The translations under genes were made by a program, and so were the position numbers. The notes beneath the pieces were generated by a model, which had not been told where the DNA came from, made no database searches, and saw only the letters and a program-made list of their open reading frames with translations. A stretch of 64,000 nucleotides of DNA from Bradyrhizobium sp. 170 (lineage in GTDB: Bacteria > Pseudomonadota > Alphaproteobacteria > Rhizobiales > Xanthobacteraceae). The stretch covers positions 62,001 through 126,000 of the forward strand of contig NZ_CP064703.1 in NCBI RefSeq assembly GCF_023101085.1. The letters are read 5' to 3'. Shown here piece after piece: positions 36,982-45,924 of the stretch. Each line of letters starts with the position of its first letter. Positions within the stretch are counted from its first letter, which is position 1.

Positions 36982-38562
36982 CTATAGGGGCTTGGGATCG
37001 AGCGTTGTCGACCACAGCGCCACGTCGGCGCGGTCGCGCAAGGTCACCGTCATCTGTCCGCTGGCGCCGTCGATCCTGACGTGGCCGAAGAACTGCATGC
37101 CGGCGGATGGCGGCAGGTTTTGATTGCCGGGTCCCGGCGCCTTGATGAACTTCAGTTCAGGTCCGAAGGTGTTGTCGAGGTTGTTCGGGCCGAACGTGCC
37201 GGCATGCAGCGGCCCGGCGACGAATTCCCAGAACGGGTCGAATTCGCTAAACTGCGCCTTGTCGGGGTTGTAGTAGTGCGCGGCCGCATAGTGCACATCC
37301 GCCGTCAGCCACACCGTGTTGACGACGCCCGATGCCTTGATGAAGCGCAGCAGGTCGGCGATCTCCAGTTCGCGGCCGCGCGGCGGCCCATCGCCCTGAG
37401 CAACGGCCTCCGAGCCCTTTTTGTTGCGTGCATCGTCATAGACGATGATGCTGAGCGGCATGTCGGATGCAATCACCTTCCAGGTGGCGCGCGAATTCAT
37501 CAGCCCGCGTTTCAACCAGGCCAGTTGCTCCGGACCGAGAAAATAGCTTTCGGGTCCATATGAGGCCTGCTGGTTCGGACCATTGGGTCCGCGATAGCTG
37601 CGCTCGTCCAGCATGAACACGTCGAGATGCGGGCCGTAATTCAGGATGCGATAGACCCGTCCCGGCTCCGTGATGCTCTCGCGCATCGGATACATTTCGT
37701 GGAACGCGCGCGCGGCGCGGGCGGCGAGCAGGGTGATGTTGCGTTCCTTGTAGGCCGCGGGCAATTCCTTCGACGGCGACCAGTTGTTGACCACATCGTG
37801 GTCGTCCCACTGCACGAACACCGGCACCTCGGCATTGAACGCGCGCAAATGCTCGTCCATGAAATTGTACTTGTGCGCGGCGCGGAATTCGTCGAGCGTT
37901 TCGGCGACCTTGGTCTTCTCCGGAATCGTGAAATTCTTCCAGACCTTGCCGTCGGGAAGCGTCACCTCGCTCTTGAACGGTCCGTCGGCATAGACGGTGT
38001 CGCCGGAGTGCAGCAGGAAATCCGGGCGATGCTTGCGCATGGTGGCGAAGGTGAACATGCCGCCATCATCGGGGTTGATGCCCCAGCCCTGCCCGGCAAC
38101 GTCACCGCCCCAGACGAAACTGACGTCGCGGCGATCGGCCGGCGCAGTGCGGAACCGTCCGACCACCGGCTCGCTCTCGATGCCGGTATGCGCGAGGTCG
38201 CGAAACCGGACACGGTAGAAAATCTCCTGCCCGGCAGGCAGGTTCTCCAGCAGCATCTTCGCGGTGAAGTCGCTTTCGGGCAGCGTCGCGATCGGCGGCA
38301 GCGCCCTTGCATTGGCAAAGGACTCCGTGGTCGCGACTTCAACCATCATTTGCGACGGACGGTCGGCGCGCGCCCATACCACGCCGCCGTCAGCGCCGAC
38401 ATCGCCGGATTGCACACCCGATGTCACGATCGGCCGGTCGGCGGCGCGGCTGAGATAAGGCATTGTCATGACGCCGATGGCTCCGGCGCCCGCGAGGAAA
38501 CGACGCCGGGAAATTCCGCGGAGAACATTGCGGGAAATTTTGCGGGAAATCCTGAACGTCAT
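36982..38562 (-). CDS. PhoD-family alkaline phosphatase/phosphodiesterase, Tat-exported
   Basis: The 526-residue product has a Tat signal (SRRRFLAGAGAIG) and PhoD catalytic segments: WGGDVAGQG, HSGDTVYAD and WDDHDVVNNW, which bind iron and calcium in the family. It releases phosphate from esters in the periplasm, usually under phosphate limitation. ATG 38562 begins the signal. It overlaps no neighbour; a Pho box was not obvious in the 90-bp upstream gap. Confidence 0.92.
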   Translation of the reverse strand: MTFRISRKISRNVLRGISRRRFLAGAGAIGVMTMPYLSRAADRPIVTSGVQSGDVGADGGVVWARADRPSQMMVEVATTESFANARALPPIATLPESDFTAKMLLENLPAGQEIFYRVRFRDLAHTGIESEPVVGRFRTAPADRRDVSFVWGGDVAGQGWGINPDDGGMFTFATMRKHRPDFLLHSGDTVYADGPFKSEVTLPDGKVWKNFTIPEKTKVAETLDEFRAAHKYNFMDEHLRAFNAEVPVFVQWDDHDVVNNWSPSKELPAAYKERNITLLAARAARAFHEMYPMRESITEPGRVYRILNYGPHLDVFMLDERSYRGPNGPNQQASYGPESYFLGPEQLAWLKRGLMNSRATWKVIASDMPLSIIVYDDARNKKGSEAVAQGDGPPRGRELEIADLLRFIKASGVVNTVWLTADVHYAAAHYYNPDKAQFSEFDPFWEFVAGPLHAGTFGPNNLDNTFGPELKFIKAPGPGNQNLPPSAGMQFFGHVRIDGASGQMTVTLRDRADVALWSTTLDPKPL

Positions 38563-38654
38563 GCTGGCCTCTTCGGGATCTGGCGCGGGGCGCAATGATA
38601 GCACCGATAGACCTGGAGAGAATTGATGACAGTTGGATTGCCGAAATTTACAGA

Positions 38655-40079
38655 TCAGGCGTTGCTGGCCGCGCGGAATTGCGCGCTCGCCCGTTGCAGG
38701 TTCTGCGGCATGCTCATCAAGAGCGCCTTGCGGTCGGCCACCGCGTTGTGGAACTGCTCGATCGCGATGTTGAACGCAGTCAAGGTGCCCTCCTCGATCG
38801 TCCCGTGCTCGTAGCATAGCAGCGTGTGGCGCAGAATAGCGTCCGCTTCCGACTGCATCTGGTCGAGCTCTTCCATGGAATCGCATTGACGCGCGGCGGT
38901 AAGCATGTCGAGGAGCCGGTCGCGCTGCGAGGTGTTGACATTGCGCTCATCCTTCTTGAGATAGCCGGCGAACCAGGCGCCGGCGGAGCCCATCGCCGAC
39001 AGCGCCATCAAGGCCCACCAGATGTAATCGCTGTAGCGGTCGAGGAAGGTTTTTTCCTCGCCGTCGACAAAGGCGGCAGCGCCGGGATGGACGGGGATCG
39101 TGGCGTCCTTGTCGGTATCGGGCGTCTCGATCTTGGCGGCCAGCGGAAATTCGTTCTTCAGCGTCTGGCGGATCGCAAACAACTGCCGCGTAAAGATCGC
39201 GATGGTCGATTCGGCAATACCCCTGCGCGCCACGATGTGGTGCGAGAAGCTGATCGTCTTGACCTCTTCCTCGGGCCGGCCCGGCGCGCCGCCAAATGTT
39301 CCGGCCGGGATGTCGGAGGCCTCGTAGGCGGGATGGTTCTGCGCAATCGCCTCGGCCGAATCGATCGCGAGAAATTTCGGTGCGCCGCCGTCGCGCACGG
39401 AGGCTGTGATCGCGTCCGCCGTGATCTTGCTGTTGACCGGGCCGGCGGCGAGGTAGGCGTCCGCCTTCTGGTTACGAATGGCCTCGGCAGCCTCGTTGGC
39501 GGGGAACTGGACGATCTCGACCTTTGCCGGGTCGACGCCGTATTGCCGCAGAATCACCTTGAGCAGATTGACGTTGGCCTGGGTGCGGCCGACGACGCCG
39601 ATGCGGCGCCCGGCGAGCTGGCCGATTTTCGTGATGGCGGGCGCGGCCTTCTTTCCCTTGGTCTTAGCTGCAGGCGGCACCCACAGCACCACGACGTTCT
39701 TGCGCAGCGTCGCCACGGCCTGCGCATTCTTCGGCACATCGAGGTCGCCCCTGATGATGGCGAGATCGGCCTTGCCTTCTCCGAGCAGATTGGCGCTCGC
39801 CAGCGCGCCATCGGTCTGCACCGGGCGCAACCGGACCACGCTGTTTCGCTGGTTGTTGAAGGCTTGCGTCAGGTTCTGAACGACTTTGAGGTCGTCGCTG
39901 TTGGCCGGGCCGACGGCGATCCGCAACGTCACTGGCCGCATGGCAAAGTAATAGCCGGCAGCCAGCGCGCCGACGATGGCCAGCACGCCGGCCAGCGTGA
40001 CGAAGGTCAGTCGTCGTTTCGCTGAGCGGGGCGAGGGTGGGGCCGGCTTTTCCGAAAGGAGAGGGCCGTCGCTCATCAA
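38655..40079 (-). CDS. Membrane-tethered TAXI-family receptor with cytoplasmic C-terminal domain
   Basis: The 474-residue product has an N-terminal membrane helix (about 24-46), a periplasmic TAXI-type solute-binding domain (about 50-345, including GEGKADLAIIRGD and GRRIGVVGRTQANVN), a second helix (about 352-374) and a 100-residue helical tail (starting KKDERN) that should lie in the cytoplasm. Normal TAXI receptors are free periplasmic proteins that feed a fused TRAP permease; none is encoded nearby. The layout looks like a sensor or scaffold instead. Function is unknown. Confidence 0.8.
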   Translation of the reverse strand: MMSDGPLLSEKPAPPSPRSAKRRLTFVTLAGVLAIVGALAAGYYFAMRPVTLRIAVGPANSDDLKVVQNLTQAFNNQRNSVVRLRPVQTDGALASANLLGEGKADLAIIRGDLDVPKNAQAVATLRKNVVVLWVPPAAKTKGKKAAPAITKIGQLAGRRIGVVGRTQANVNLLKVILRQYGVDPAKVEIVQFPANEAAEAIRNQKADAYLAAGPVNSKITADAITASVRDGGAPKFLAIDSAEAIAQNHPAYEASDIPAGTFGGAPGRPEEEVKTISFSHHIVARRGIAESTIAIFTRQLFAIRQTLKNEFPLAAKIETPDTDKDATIPVHPGAAAFVDGEEKTFLDRYSDYIWWALMALSAMGSAGAWFAGYLKKDERNVNTSQRDRLLDMLTAARQCDSMEELDQMQSEADAILRHTLLCYEHGTIEEGTLTAFNIAIEQFHNAVADRKALLMSMPQNLQRASAQFRAASNA

Positions 40080-40153
40080 TCCCTGGATAGTCGTTGGAGG
40101 TGCAATTTCATGCCGCCGGCACGCTTACCCCGGTATCCTAGCAAATTTCCCCC

Positions 40154-40183
40154 TTAACCATTGTTACATCTCCGTCATGGTTA
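40154..40183. promoter_or_regulatory. Inverted repeat TAACCAT-N15-ATGGTTA
   Basis: Perfect 7-bp arms at 40155-40161 and 40177-40183 between the divergent TAXI receptor and pterin dehydratase genes. The left arm is preceded by T, giving TTAACCAT, a known CtrA half-site shape. Regulator not assigned. Confidence 0.4.
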
Positions 40184-40291
40184 CCGGCGCCCCCAGCCGC
40201 CACAGGAGGCCGGTTGCGGCCTATTCCGGGCAGGGGACCCCGATGCGGCCTTCGGTGTTAGGGTAGATGCGGTCTGAAACGGGAGGTGATC

Positions 40292-40597
40292 ATGGCGGAA
40301 CGGCTGTCGGCGGAGGCGCGGAAATCGGCGCTGGCGGAACTTCCCGGCTGGTCCGAGACGTCGGGACGCGAGGCGATTGCGCGGACCTTCACCTTCAAGG
40401 ATTTCAACGAAGCCTTCGGATTCATGTCCCGCGCTGCCCTGGTGGCGGAAAAGAACGACCATCACCCGGAATGGAAGAACGTCTACAAGACGGTGGAAGT
40501 GGTGCTGGCGACCCACGACGCCGGCGGCGTCACCCGGCTCGATATCGATCTGGCCAAGGCGATGAATGCGATCGCAAGGCAATTGGGCGTCACCTGA
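40292..40597 (+). CDS. phhB: Pterin-4a-carbinolamine dehydratase
   Basis: The 101-residue product has the dehydratase signature [13 protein letters not shown] with the catalytic His pair and the later ATHDAGGVT. It dehydrates 4a-hydroxytetrahydropterin, normally supporting phenylalanine hydroxylase or pterin recycling. GGGAGGTGATC precedes ATG 40292. It is followed after about 100 bp by a DUF1232 gene on the same strand. Confidence 0.93.
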   Translation: MAERLSAEARKSALAELPGWSETSGREAIARTFTFKDFNEAFGFMSRAALVAEKNDHHPEWKNVYKTVEVVLATHDAGGVTRLDIDLAKAMNAIARQLGVT

Positions 40598-40700
40598 GTC
40601 TGTGCACCCACGATCTTGCGCGGCGGGGCGGACATCCCCAATTCTTGAATCATACATCGGCCGCGGCGATCTGCCGCGCCGGGTTCCGAGGAACGCCGCG

Positions 40701-41087
40701 ATGGCATCGTCCGATCACACCGCAGGTTTCGATCCGGCCGACCGGCTGGCGCAGGACCGTGAAAGCGTGCGTCGGCGCTTCTGGATCAAGTTCAAGCAGG
40801 TGGTGGCGCAGCTTCCCTTCGCCGAAGAGCTGCTCGCAGCCTATTATTGTGCGTTCGACAAACAGACGCCGCGTCACGTGCAGGCGGCGCTGCTCGGTGC
40901 CGTCGCTTATTTCATCCTGCCGTTCGATTTCATGCCGGACATGCTGCCGTTGCTCGGCTTCACCGACGATGCCGCGGTCCTCGCGACCGCCATCCGCATG
41001 GTCGCGGGCCACATCAGGCAGGAGCATCGCGATGCCGCCCGTGCCGCGCTGAAGCGCGGCATCGACGCCGCTGACGTGACGGATTGA
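40701..41087 (+). CDS. YkvA/DUF1232-family protein
   Basis: The 128-residue product contains the DUF1232 motif ALLGAVAYFILPFDFMPDM in a hydrophobic hairpin (about 60-95), followed by FTDDAAVLATAI. It is probably membrane-associated; the function of the family is unknown. ATG 40701 follows GAGGAACG. Frame upstream of this start is not conserved-looking. Confidence 0.87.
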   Translation: MASSDHTAGFDPADRLAQDRESVRRRFWIKFKQVVAQLPFAEELLAAYYCAFDKQTPRHVQAALLGAVAYFILPFDFMPDMLPLLGFTDDAAVLATAIRMVAGHIRQEHRDAARAALKRGIDAADVTD

Positions 41088-41095
41088 ACAGCCAA

Positions 41096-41129
41096 GAGCC
41101 CCGTTCCGATGTGAATCGAAACGGGGCTC
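41096..41129. terminator. Hairpin between convergent DUF1232 and TAXI genes
   Basis: GAGCCCCGTTCCGAT pairs with ATCGAAACGGGGCTC around GTGA. It is followed by TTTCTGATTT and a short family A fragment (TTTGACGCGTTTTCTC, 41139-41155). A similar hairpin sequence occurs at 57500-57541. Confidence 0.7.
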
Positions 41130-41155
41130 TGGATTTCTGATTTGACGCGTTTTCT

Positions 41156-42328
41156 CTAGCGCTGTGCCGGAACCTGCGCTCTCGCGCTTCGCTCGGCCTC
41201 CCAGGCCTGGAATTGCTTGAACAGGGTTTCCTTGTCCGAGTCCGTCTTGACGTTTGCCGCGGTCGCCGGGCTCTGTTTCAGGAAGTCATCGAACCTGGCG
41301 CGGGACACGGCCTCGACGTTGTGGGTCTTGAGCCATTGCTCGGCGACCGGCAGGCGCTGCCAGTCGGGCAACGGCGCCGACAGCGAGACCTCCTTCCACT
41401 TCGGGTGGAACGGAGGGTTCTGGAACGTCGGAAACTTCGTGAAGAAGGCATCCACGAACTGCGCGAGCTTGCGATAGCGCTCGGTATTGGGCGCCCAATT
41501 GTAGGCCGCGAGCACGGCAGGCACCGCAATGGTATCGACCTTCGCCCCTTCCGCGATCAGGTTGGGATAATCCTTTGCGGTAAGGGTCGCGGGCAGATAG
41601 TCGGTCTGCAGTGGTTTCGAATAATCGACCGGAACCAGATGGAAGCGGTCGTCCTTGAACCCTGCGACGGACTTATACGGTTTGCCGCCAACGGCAATCA
41701 CGGCGTCGATCTCGCCGGCCCGCATTTTCTCCATCGCGATGCGCTGTTCGAGATAGAGGAAGGTAGGCTTGATGCCGAGCCGCTCGAACACGATCGCCGC
41801 GGTGACGAAGGTGCCTCCATTGGGAAGATCGACACTGACCTTCTTGCCGTTGAGCTGGCTGATGTTGGTGACCGATTTCGAGGCGAGGACGTACATCTCT
41901 TCATTGTAAAGCTTGGTCACATAGGTGAACTGCTTCTTGATGTCCTTCGCAAAGCCCTTCTTCTCGAGATAATCGAGCGTATCGGCTCGCACGATGCCGA
42001 GGTCGACGCCCTGCAGGAACAGGATGTCGGCGACGCTCTGCACAGAGCCGCGCCCGACGATCGGAAGTACGCGTAACTTGTTTCCGTCGTCGAGCACGGA
42101 AGCGAGGTCAGCACCGAACTGCACATAGGTGCCGCCGATCGTTCCCGAGATCAGTGTGACTGTGTTGGCGTTCAGCGCCTGCTTGGTGGCGACCGAACCG
42201 AACTGAAAAATGGCCTTCAGGCTTTCGCTGACCTTGGCCGGATCGTATTCCGTCTCCGCGGCCCGGGCCGTCGTGTTGCTGAATGCCATCGTCATGGCAA
42301 GCAATGCCATTCCGAACAAATGTCGCAT
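41156..42328 (-). CDS. TAXI-family periplasmic solute-binding protein, orphan
   Basis: The 390-residue product has a signal peptide (cleavage near ARAAET) and a TAXI fold with ISGTIGGTYVQFGADLASVL near the start of the mature domain, LGIVRADTLDYL, and VSVDLPNGGTFVTAAIVF. TAXI receptors bind small ligands such as glutamate or other carboxylates for a TRAP permease fused DctQM; none is present here. It is the second TAXI protein within 4 kb. The following upstream gene on the same strand is a membrane Sel1-like protein, 47 bp away. Confidence 0.9.
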   Translation of the reverse strand: MRHLFGMALLAMTMAFSNTTARAAETEYDPAKVSESLKAIFQFGSVATKQALNANTVTLISGTIGGTYVQFGADLASVLDDGNKLRVLPIVGRGSVQSVADILFLQGVDLGIVRADTLDYLEKKGFAKDIKKQFTYVTKLYNEEMYVLASKSVTNISQLNGKKVSVDLPNGGTFVTAAIVFERLGIKPTFLYLEQRIAMEKMRAGEIDAVIAVGGKPYKSVAGFKDDRFHLVPVDYSKPLQTDYLPATLTAKDYPNLIAEGAKVDTIAVPAVLAAYNWAPNTERYRKLAQFVDAFFTKFPTFQNPPFHPKWKEVSLSAPLPDWQRLPVAEQWLKTHNVEAVSRARFDDFLKQSPATAANVKTDSDKETLFKQFQAWEAERSARAQVPAQR

Positions 42329-42375
42329 GGATACCTCTGCGCTGGTCTTGAGTAATTCTCTAGTTCAGTAATTAC

Positions 42376-43458
42376 CTAGTTTTGCAGCTGACCGAGCCGC
42401 CGCTTCGCGTCCGCCGAGCCGAGCTGGGCGGCCTTCTGATACCAAACCCGTGCCGCCGCCGGATCGGGCGTGACGCTCCGCAAATCCTGGCTGCCCAGTA
42501 CCAGCGGATCATACGTTCCCGCCAGCATCAGCGCCGCTTCCGCCTCCTGCGCGTCCGCGGCCCGTTCGAGCAGCAGGCGGGCGGAGGTGATGTCGCCGAT
42601 CGAAAGCAGGCTCTTCGCCCGCTTCAGCAGCACCGCAAGCTCGTCTGGATCGATGCGTCTTGCCGGAGCCGCCTCACGCGTCACCACAGGAACAGGCTCA
42701 CGAACGGCCGGAGCAACCGCGACCACCGCGGCCGCCGGCGTTACCGCAGCGACCTCGCGGGCAGCGTCGCGCGCCACCGGCTCGGGCACTGCGACCTTGC
42801 CCTTGAGCGCGCTCTGATAGGCGGCAGCGATTTCGTCGCGCGTCGGCGATGCCGATGCCAGCGCGTTGGGCGGCGTGCGGCGAGCGGCCGCAACCTCCGC
42901 GCCGGTCGGTTCGGCGGCCAGCGGCGGCGCGGCAATGCGCTGCGGCTGCGCAGGCTCCGGCATCGCCGCGGCAAGTTGAGCGGGCGGCGGCGCGCTGCCA
43001 CCACCGCCACCGCCGAGCGAGGCGTTGAAGATGACGGCACGGGTCGAGTCGATTGAAAACAGCGCGAGAACGGCCGCTATCGCCGACACCACCACGACGC
43101 CGGTTACGATGCGCCCCGCGCGCGGTTTCTTTCGGCTGCCGCTCGCGAAAGTATATTCGGAAAGCGCCTGATGAGCCTCCTCCTCATAGTTGGAGAGGAA
43201 AAGCGGCACCGGCTCGTGTGCCGGCAACTCTTCCTGCAGCGCATCCGTCCGATCATACTGCAGCGCAAAGGGCTGCTCATATTGAGGCTGCTCGTACTGG
43301 GGCTGCTCATATTGAGGCTGCGGCTCGTATCGTAGCTGCTCTCGTAGCTGCGCGTATCGAGATTGATCAGCTTCATACAACCGAGGATCGCTGATGGCTT
43401 CGTCGAACCGGTCGAACGGATCTCTCGGCTGAGTCGGCAGCCTGGTATTCTCGGCCAT
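42376..43458 (-). CDS. Single-pass membrane protein with QYEQP repeats and C-terminal Sel1-like repeat
   Basis: The 360-residue product has an acidic cytoplasmic N-terminus with three tandem QYEQP repeats (about 50-63), a membrane helix (about 117-136), a glycine run, a long Pro/Ala-rich periplasmic stretch and a Sel1-like C-terminus (about 280-358; SARLLLERAADAQEAEAALML and WYQKAAQLGSADAKRRL). The plan of cytosolic coil, one helix and periplasmic Sel1 repeats is reminiscent of polar proteins such as PodJ but much shorter. Function is unknown. A perfect CtrA-type site lies 80 bp upstream. Confidence 0.75.
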   Translation of the reverse strand: MAENTRLPTQPRDPFDRFDEAISDPRLYEADQSRYAQLREQLRYEPQPQYEQPQYEQPQYEQPFALQYDRTDALQEELPAHEPVPLFLSNYEEEAHQALSEYTFASGSRKKPRAGRIVTGVVVVSAIAAVLALFSIDSTRAVIFNASLGGGGGGSAPPPAQLAAAMPEPAQPQRIAAPPLAAEPTGAEVAAARRTPPNALASASPTRDEIAAAYQSALKGKVAVPEPVARDAAREVAAVTPAAAVVAVAPAVREPVPVVTREAAPARRIDPDELAVLLKRAKSLLSIGDITSARLLLERAADAQEAEAALMLAGTYDPLVLGSQDLRSVTPDPAAARVWYQKAAQLGSADAKRRLGQLQN

Positions 43459-43810
43459 GGATGATGCTCCCCACTACTGAACGCAACTACGGGCGTCCCC
43501 TGCACCTACTTCTTGCTTTTGTTGACGTACAGGAGCCCCTTAACTGATGGTTAAAGTCGCACACGGAATGGGCTCAAAAAACGACGGCGGACAGTGCGAA
43601 TGGGGAGATATCTTGGTAAGATTGAGGCAAAGAAGCGGCATAAGGGGGTTTTGGAACACGCATTGTTACCGAGAAATGATCTCGGTGAGATGACATGGAG
43701 GCACGCGTCACATAGCGACGCACCTCTGCGGCCCGCGCATCGCACGGACCCTTTGCACATCCTCAAGCGCCGACAATTCAACAATTCAACGGATGATCCG
43801 GCATCTCCTC
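43459..43810. other. Intergenic region upstream of the Sel1-like gene
   Basis: No gene with support. It contains the CtrA-type site at 43540-43554 and otherwise moderate-GC sequence with no recognisable repeat. Confidence 0.5.
43540..43554. promoter_or_regulatory. Perfect TTAA-N7-TTAA motif (CtrA-type site)
   Basis: TTAA at 43540-43543 and 43551-43554 with spacer CTGATGG; the left half is TTAAC. It lies about 80 bp upstream of the Sel1-like membrane protein start. The motif is rare by chance at this base composition. Binding by CtrA is inferred. Confidence 0.5.
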
Positions 43811-44785
43811 TCAGGGATGCAGGATCACCTTGCCCATCGCCTTGCGGCCGGCGAGCACCTTCAGCGCTTCGGCGGTTTGTGCCAGCGGGAAGGTGCGGTC
43901 GACATGCGAGGAGATCTTGCCTTCCGCAGTCCACTTCACGAGCTTTTCCAGGTTGGCGCGGTTCTTCTCCGGGTTGACCCTGGTCCACGCGCCCCAGAAC
44001 ACGCCGCGGATATCGCAGCCCTTGAGCAGCGCGAGGTTGAGCGGCATCTTCGGGATGTCGCCGGCGGCAAAGCCGATCACCAGGAAGCGCCCCTCCCATG
44101 CAATGGCGCGCAGCGCCGCCTCGGCGTAGCTGCCGCCGACGGGATCGAAAACGATGTCGACGCCCTTGCCGCCGGTCAGCCGCTTCAGGCCCTCCTTCAG
44201 GTCTTCCTTGGCGTAGTTCAGCGTGAGTTCGGCGCCATGCGCTTTGGCGAATTCGAGCTTCTCGTCCGACGATGCGCAGGCGATCACCTTCAGGCCCATC
44301 AGCTTGCCGAGTTCGCAGGCCGCAAGTCCGGTGCCGCCGGCAGCGCCCAGCACCGCAAGCGTCTCACCGGCTTTCGGGCTGGCGCGATCTTCCAGCGCAT
44401 GCAGCGCGGTGCCATAGATGATGATGATTCCGGCGGCGCGATCGAAATCCAGATTGTCGGGAATTTTCACGATCGTGTTCGCCGGCAGCGCGATCTTTTC
44501 GCGTGCGCCGTTATGGCCGCAGGACGCCACCACGCGGTCGCCGACCTTCAGGTCGGTGACCCCGGCACCGACACTTTCGATCACGCCGGCAACCTCGGCG
44601 GCCGGCGAAAACGGGAATGGCGGCTTGATCTGGTACTTGCCCTGGATCATCAGGATGTCGAAGAAATTCAGCGCTGCGGCCTTGATCGCAATCACGGCCT
44701 GTCCCGGTTCGGCCACCGGATCGGGCACGTCGGCCAGCACGAGGTCGTCGGGTTGGCAATATTGCGAACAGAGAATGGCTTTCAT
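43811..44785 (-). CDS. NADPH:quinone oxidoreductase-like MDR protein
   Basis: The 324-residue product is a zinc-free medium-chain reductase: an N-terminal GroES-like domain with AALNFFDILMIQGKY and a Rossmann domain with VLGAAGGTGLAACELGKLMG. The absence of structural and catalytic zinc ligands places it with quinone oxidoreductases (Qor/QOR2 group). It reduces quinones or enones with NADPH in the cytoplasm. It is divergent from the SDR gene at 44906 and may share a promoter region with it. Confidence 0.9.
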   Translation of the reverse strand: MKAILCSQYCQPDDLVLADVPDPVAEPGQAVIAIKAAALNFFDILMIQGKYQIKPPFPFSPAAEVAGVIESVGAGVTDLKVGDRVVASCGHNGAREKIALPANTIVKIPDNLDFDRAAGIIIIYGTALHALEDRASPKAGETLAVLGAAGGTGLAACELGKLMGLKVIACASSDEKLEFAKAHGAELTLNYAKEDLKEGLKRLTGGKGVDIVFDPVGGSYAEAALRAIAWEGRFLVIGFAAGDIPKMPLNLALLKGCDIRGVFWGAWTRVNPEKNRANLEKLVKWTAEGKISSHVDRTFPLAQTAEALKVLAGRKAMGKVILHP

Positions 44786-44905
44786 GGGCGCACCTGATTT
44801 CGGACCGGGAAAAAGAAGAGGCTGGATGCTTCTTGCCGGATTTGAAGGCAGGCTACAATCCGATTCAGGCGCATGACCTTATGGTGATCGAAGGGGATTC
44901 AAACG

Positions 44906-45745
44906 ATGTTTGAAAAGGGCTTGCTGGCGGGAAAGCGGATATTGGTCACCGGTGGCGGTTCGGGGCTCGGGGCTGCGATGGGACACCGCTTCGTCGAGCT
45001 CGGCGCCGAGCTGATCATTTGCGGCCGGCGGCTCGAATTGCTGGAGGCGACGGCAGCAAAGATGCGCAGCGAACTCGGCGGCAAGGTTGGCGTGATCGGC
45101 TGCGATATCCGCGACGGTACTGCGGTCGATGGCATGATGGAAGGGATATGGCGCGAGGCGCCGATCGATGTGCTGGTCAATAATGCCGCCGCGACATTCA
45201 TCGCGCAGACCGAACATCTGTCGTCGCGGGCGGCGGACGCGATCCTGGCGCCGACACTGCACGGTACAATGTATTGCACGCTCGCCGCGGGCCGGCGGTG
45301 GATCGAAGCCAAGCGCAGCGGCGTGGTGCTGAGCATCCTCTCGACCTCGACGATCACCGGGCGCGCTTTCACGGTGCCTTCGGCGATGGCGAAATCCGCC
45401 GTGCTCGCGATGACCAAAAGCCTTGCGGTGGAATGGGGACCCAAGGGCGTGCGCACGGTTGCGATCGCGCCCGGCGCGTTTCCGACACCTGGAGCTTCAG
45501 GTCAGCTCCGCCCCGAGGGCCGCGATGAAAGCTGGGCGCAGCGCAATCCGCTCGGCCGCGCCGGCGAGCATGGTGAACTTGCTGACCTGGCGAGCTTTCT
45601 GATTTCGGACCGGGCCGGCTACATCAATGGAGAGATGGTGGTGCAGGATGGCGGCGCCCATTTGCGCAGTTCCGGCGCCGAAGATCTGTTGCAATGGACC
45701 GATGCGCAGTGGCAAAAGCAGCGCGAGCGTCGTCCCAAGGGCTGA
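44906..45745 (+). CDS. SDR of the 2,4-dienoyl-CoA reductase type
   Basis: The 279-residue product has the SDR cofactor loop TGGGSGLGAAMG and NNAA, but the active-site region reads FTVPSAMAKSAVLAMTKSL. Where classical SDRs have Tyr-x3-Lys it has Ser-x3-Lys, exactly as in mitochondrial-type 2,4-dienoyl-CoA reductases. The EWGPKGVR and IAPGAFPTPGA parts also fit that group. It likely reduces dienoyl-CoA with NADPH during degradation of unsaturated fatty acids, an inference from this signature. Confidence 0.82.
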   Translation: MFEKGLLAGKRILVTGGGSGLGAAMGHRFVELGAELIICGRRLELLEATAAKMRSELGGKVGVIGCDIRDGTAVDGMMEGIWREAPIDVLVNNAAATFIAQTEHLSSRAADAILAPTLHGTMYCTLAAGRRWIEAKRSGVVLSILSTSTITGRAFTVPSAMAKSAVLAMTKSLAVEWGPKGVRTVAIAPGAFPTPGASGQLRPEGRDESWAQRNPLGRAGEHGELADLASFLISDRAGYINGEMVVQDGGAHLRSSGAEDLLQWTDAQWQKQRERRPKG

Positions 45746-45924
45746 AACCGAAGCCTGCGTTTTGATTCGCCAAAGGGATCGTCAAAGGATCTTGGGGCGA
45801 GGCGTCGCCACGGCGGTGAGCAACGCTGTAACTGCCTTCCCAAAAAAGCATTTCCCGGCTATCCATCCCCGGCGGCGCGAAGCGCTCTCGGGCCATCTTG
45901 CAGTCACAATGATGAGGGAACCAG

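Noticed and set aside
43551..44099. 182-codon minus-strand open frame next to the quinone oxidoreductase
   Set aside because: It mostly overlaps the oxidoreductase in another frame and shows shadow-like composition.
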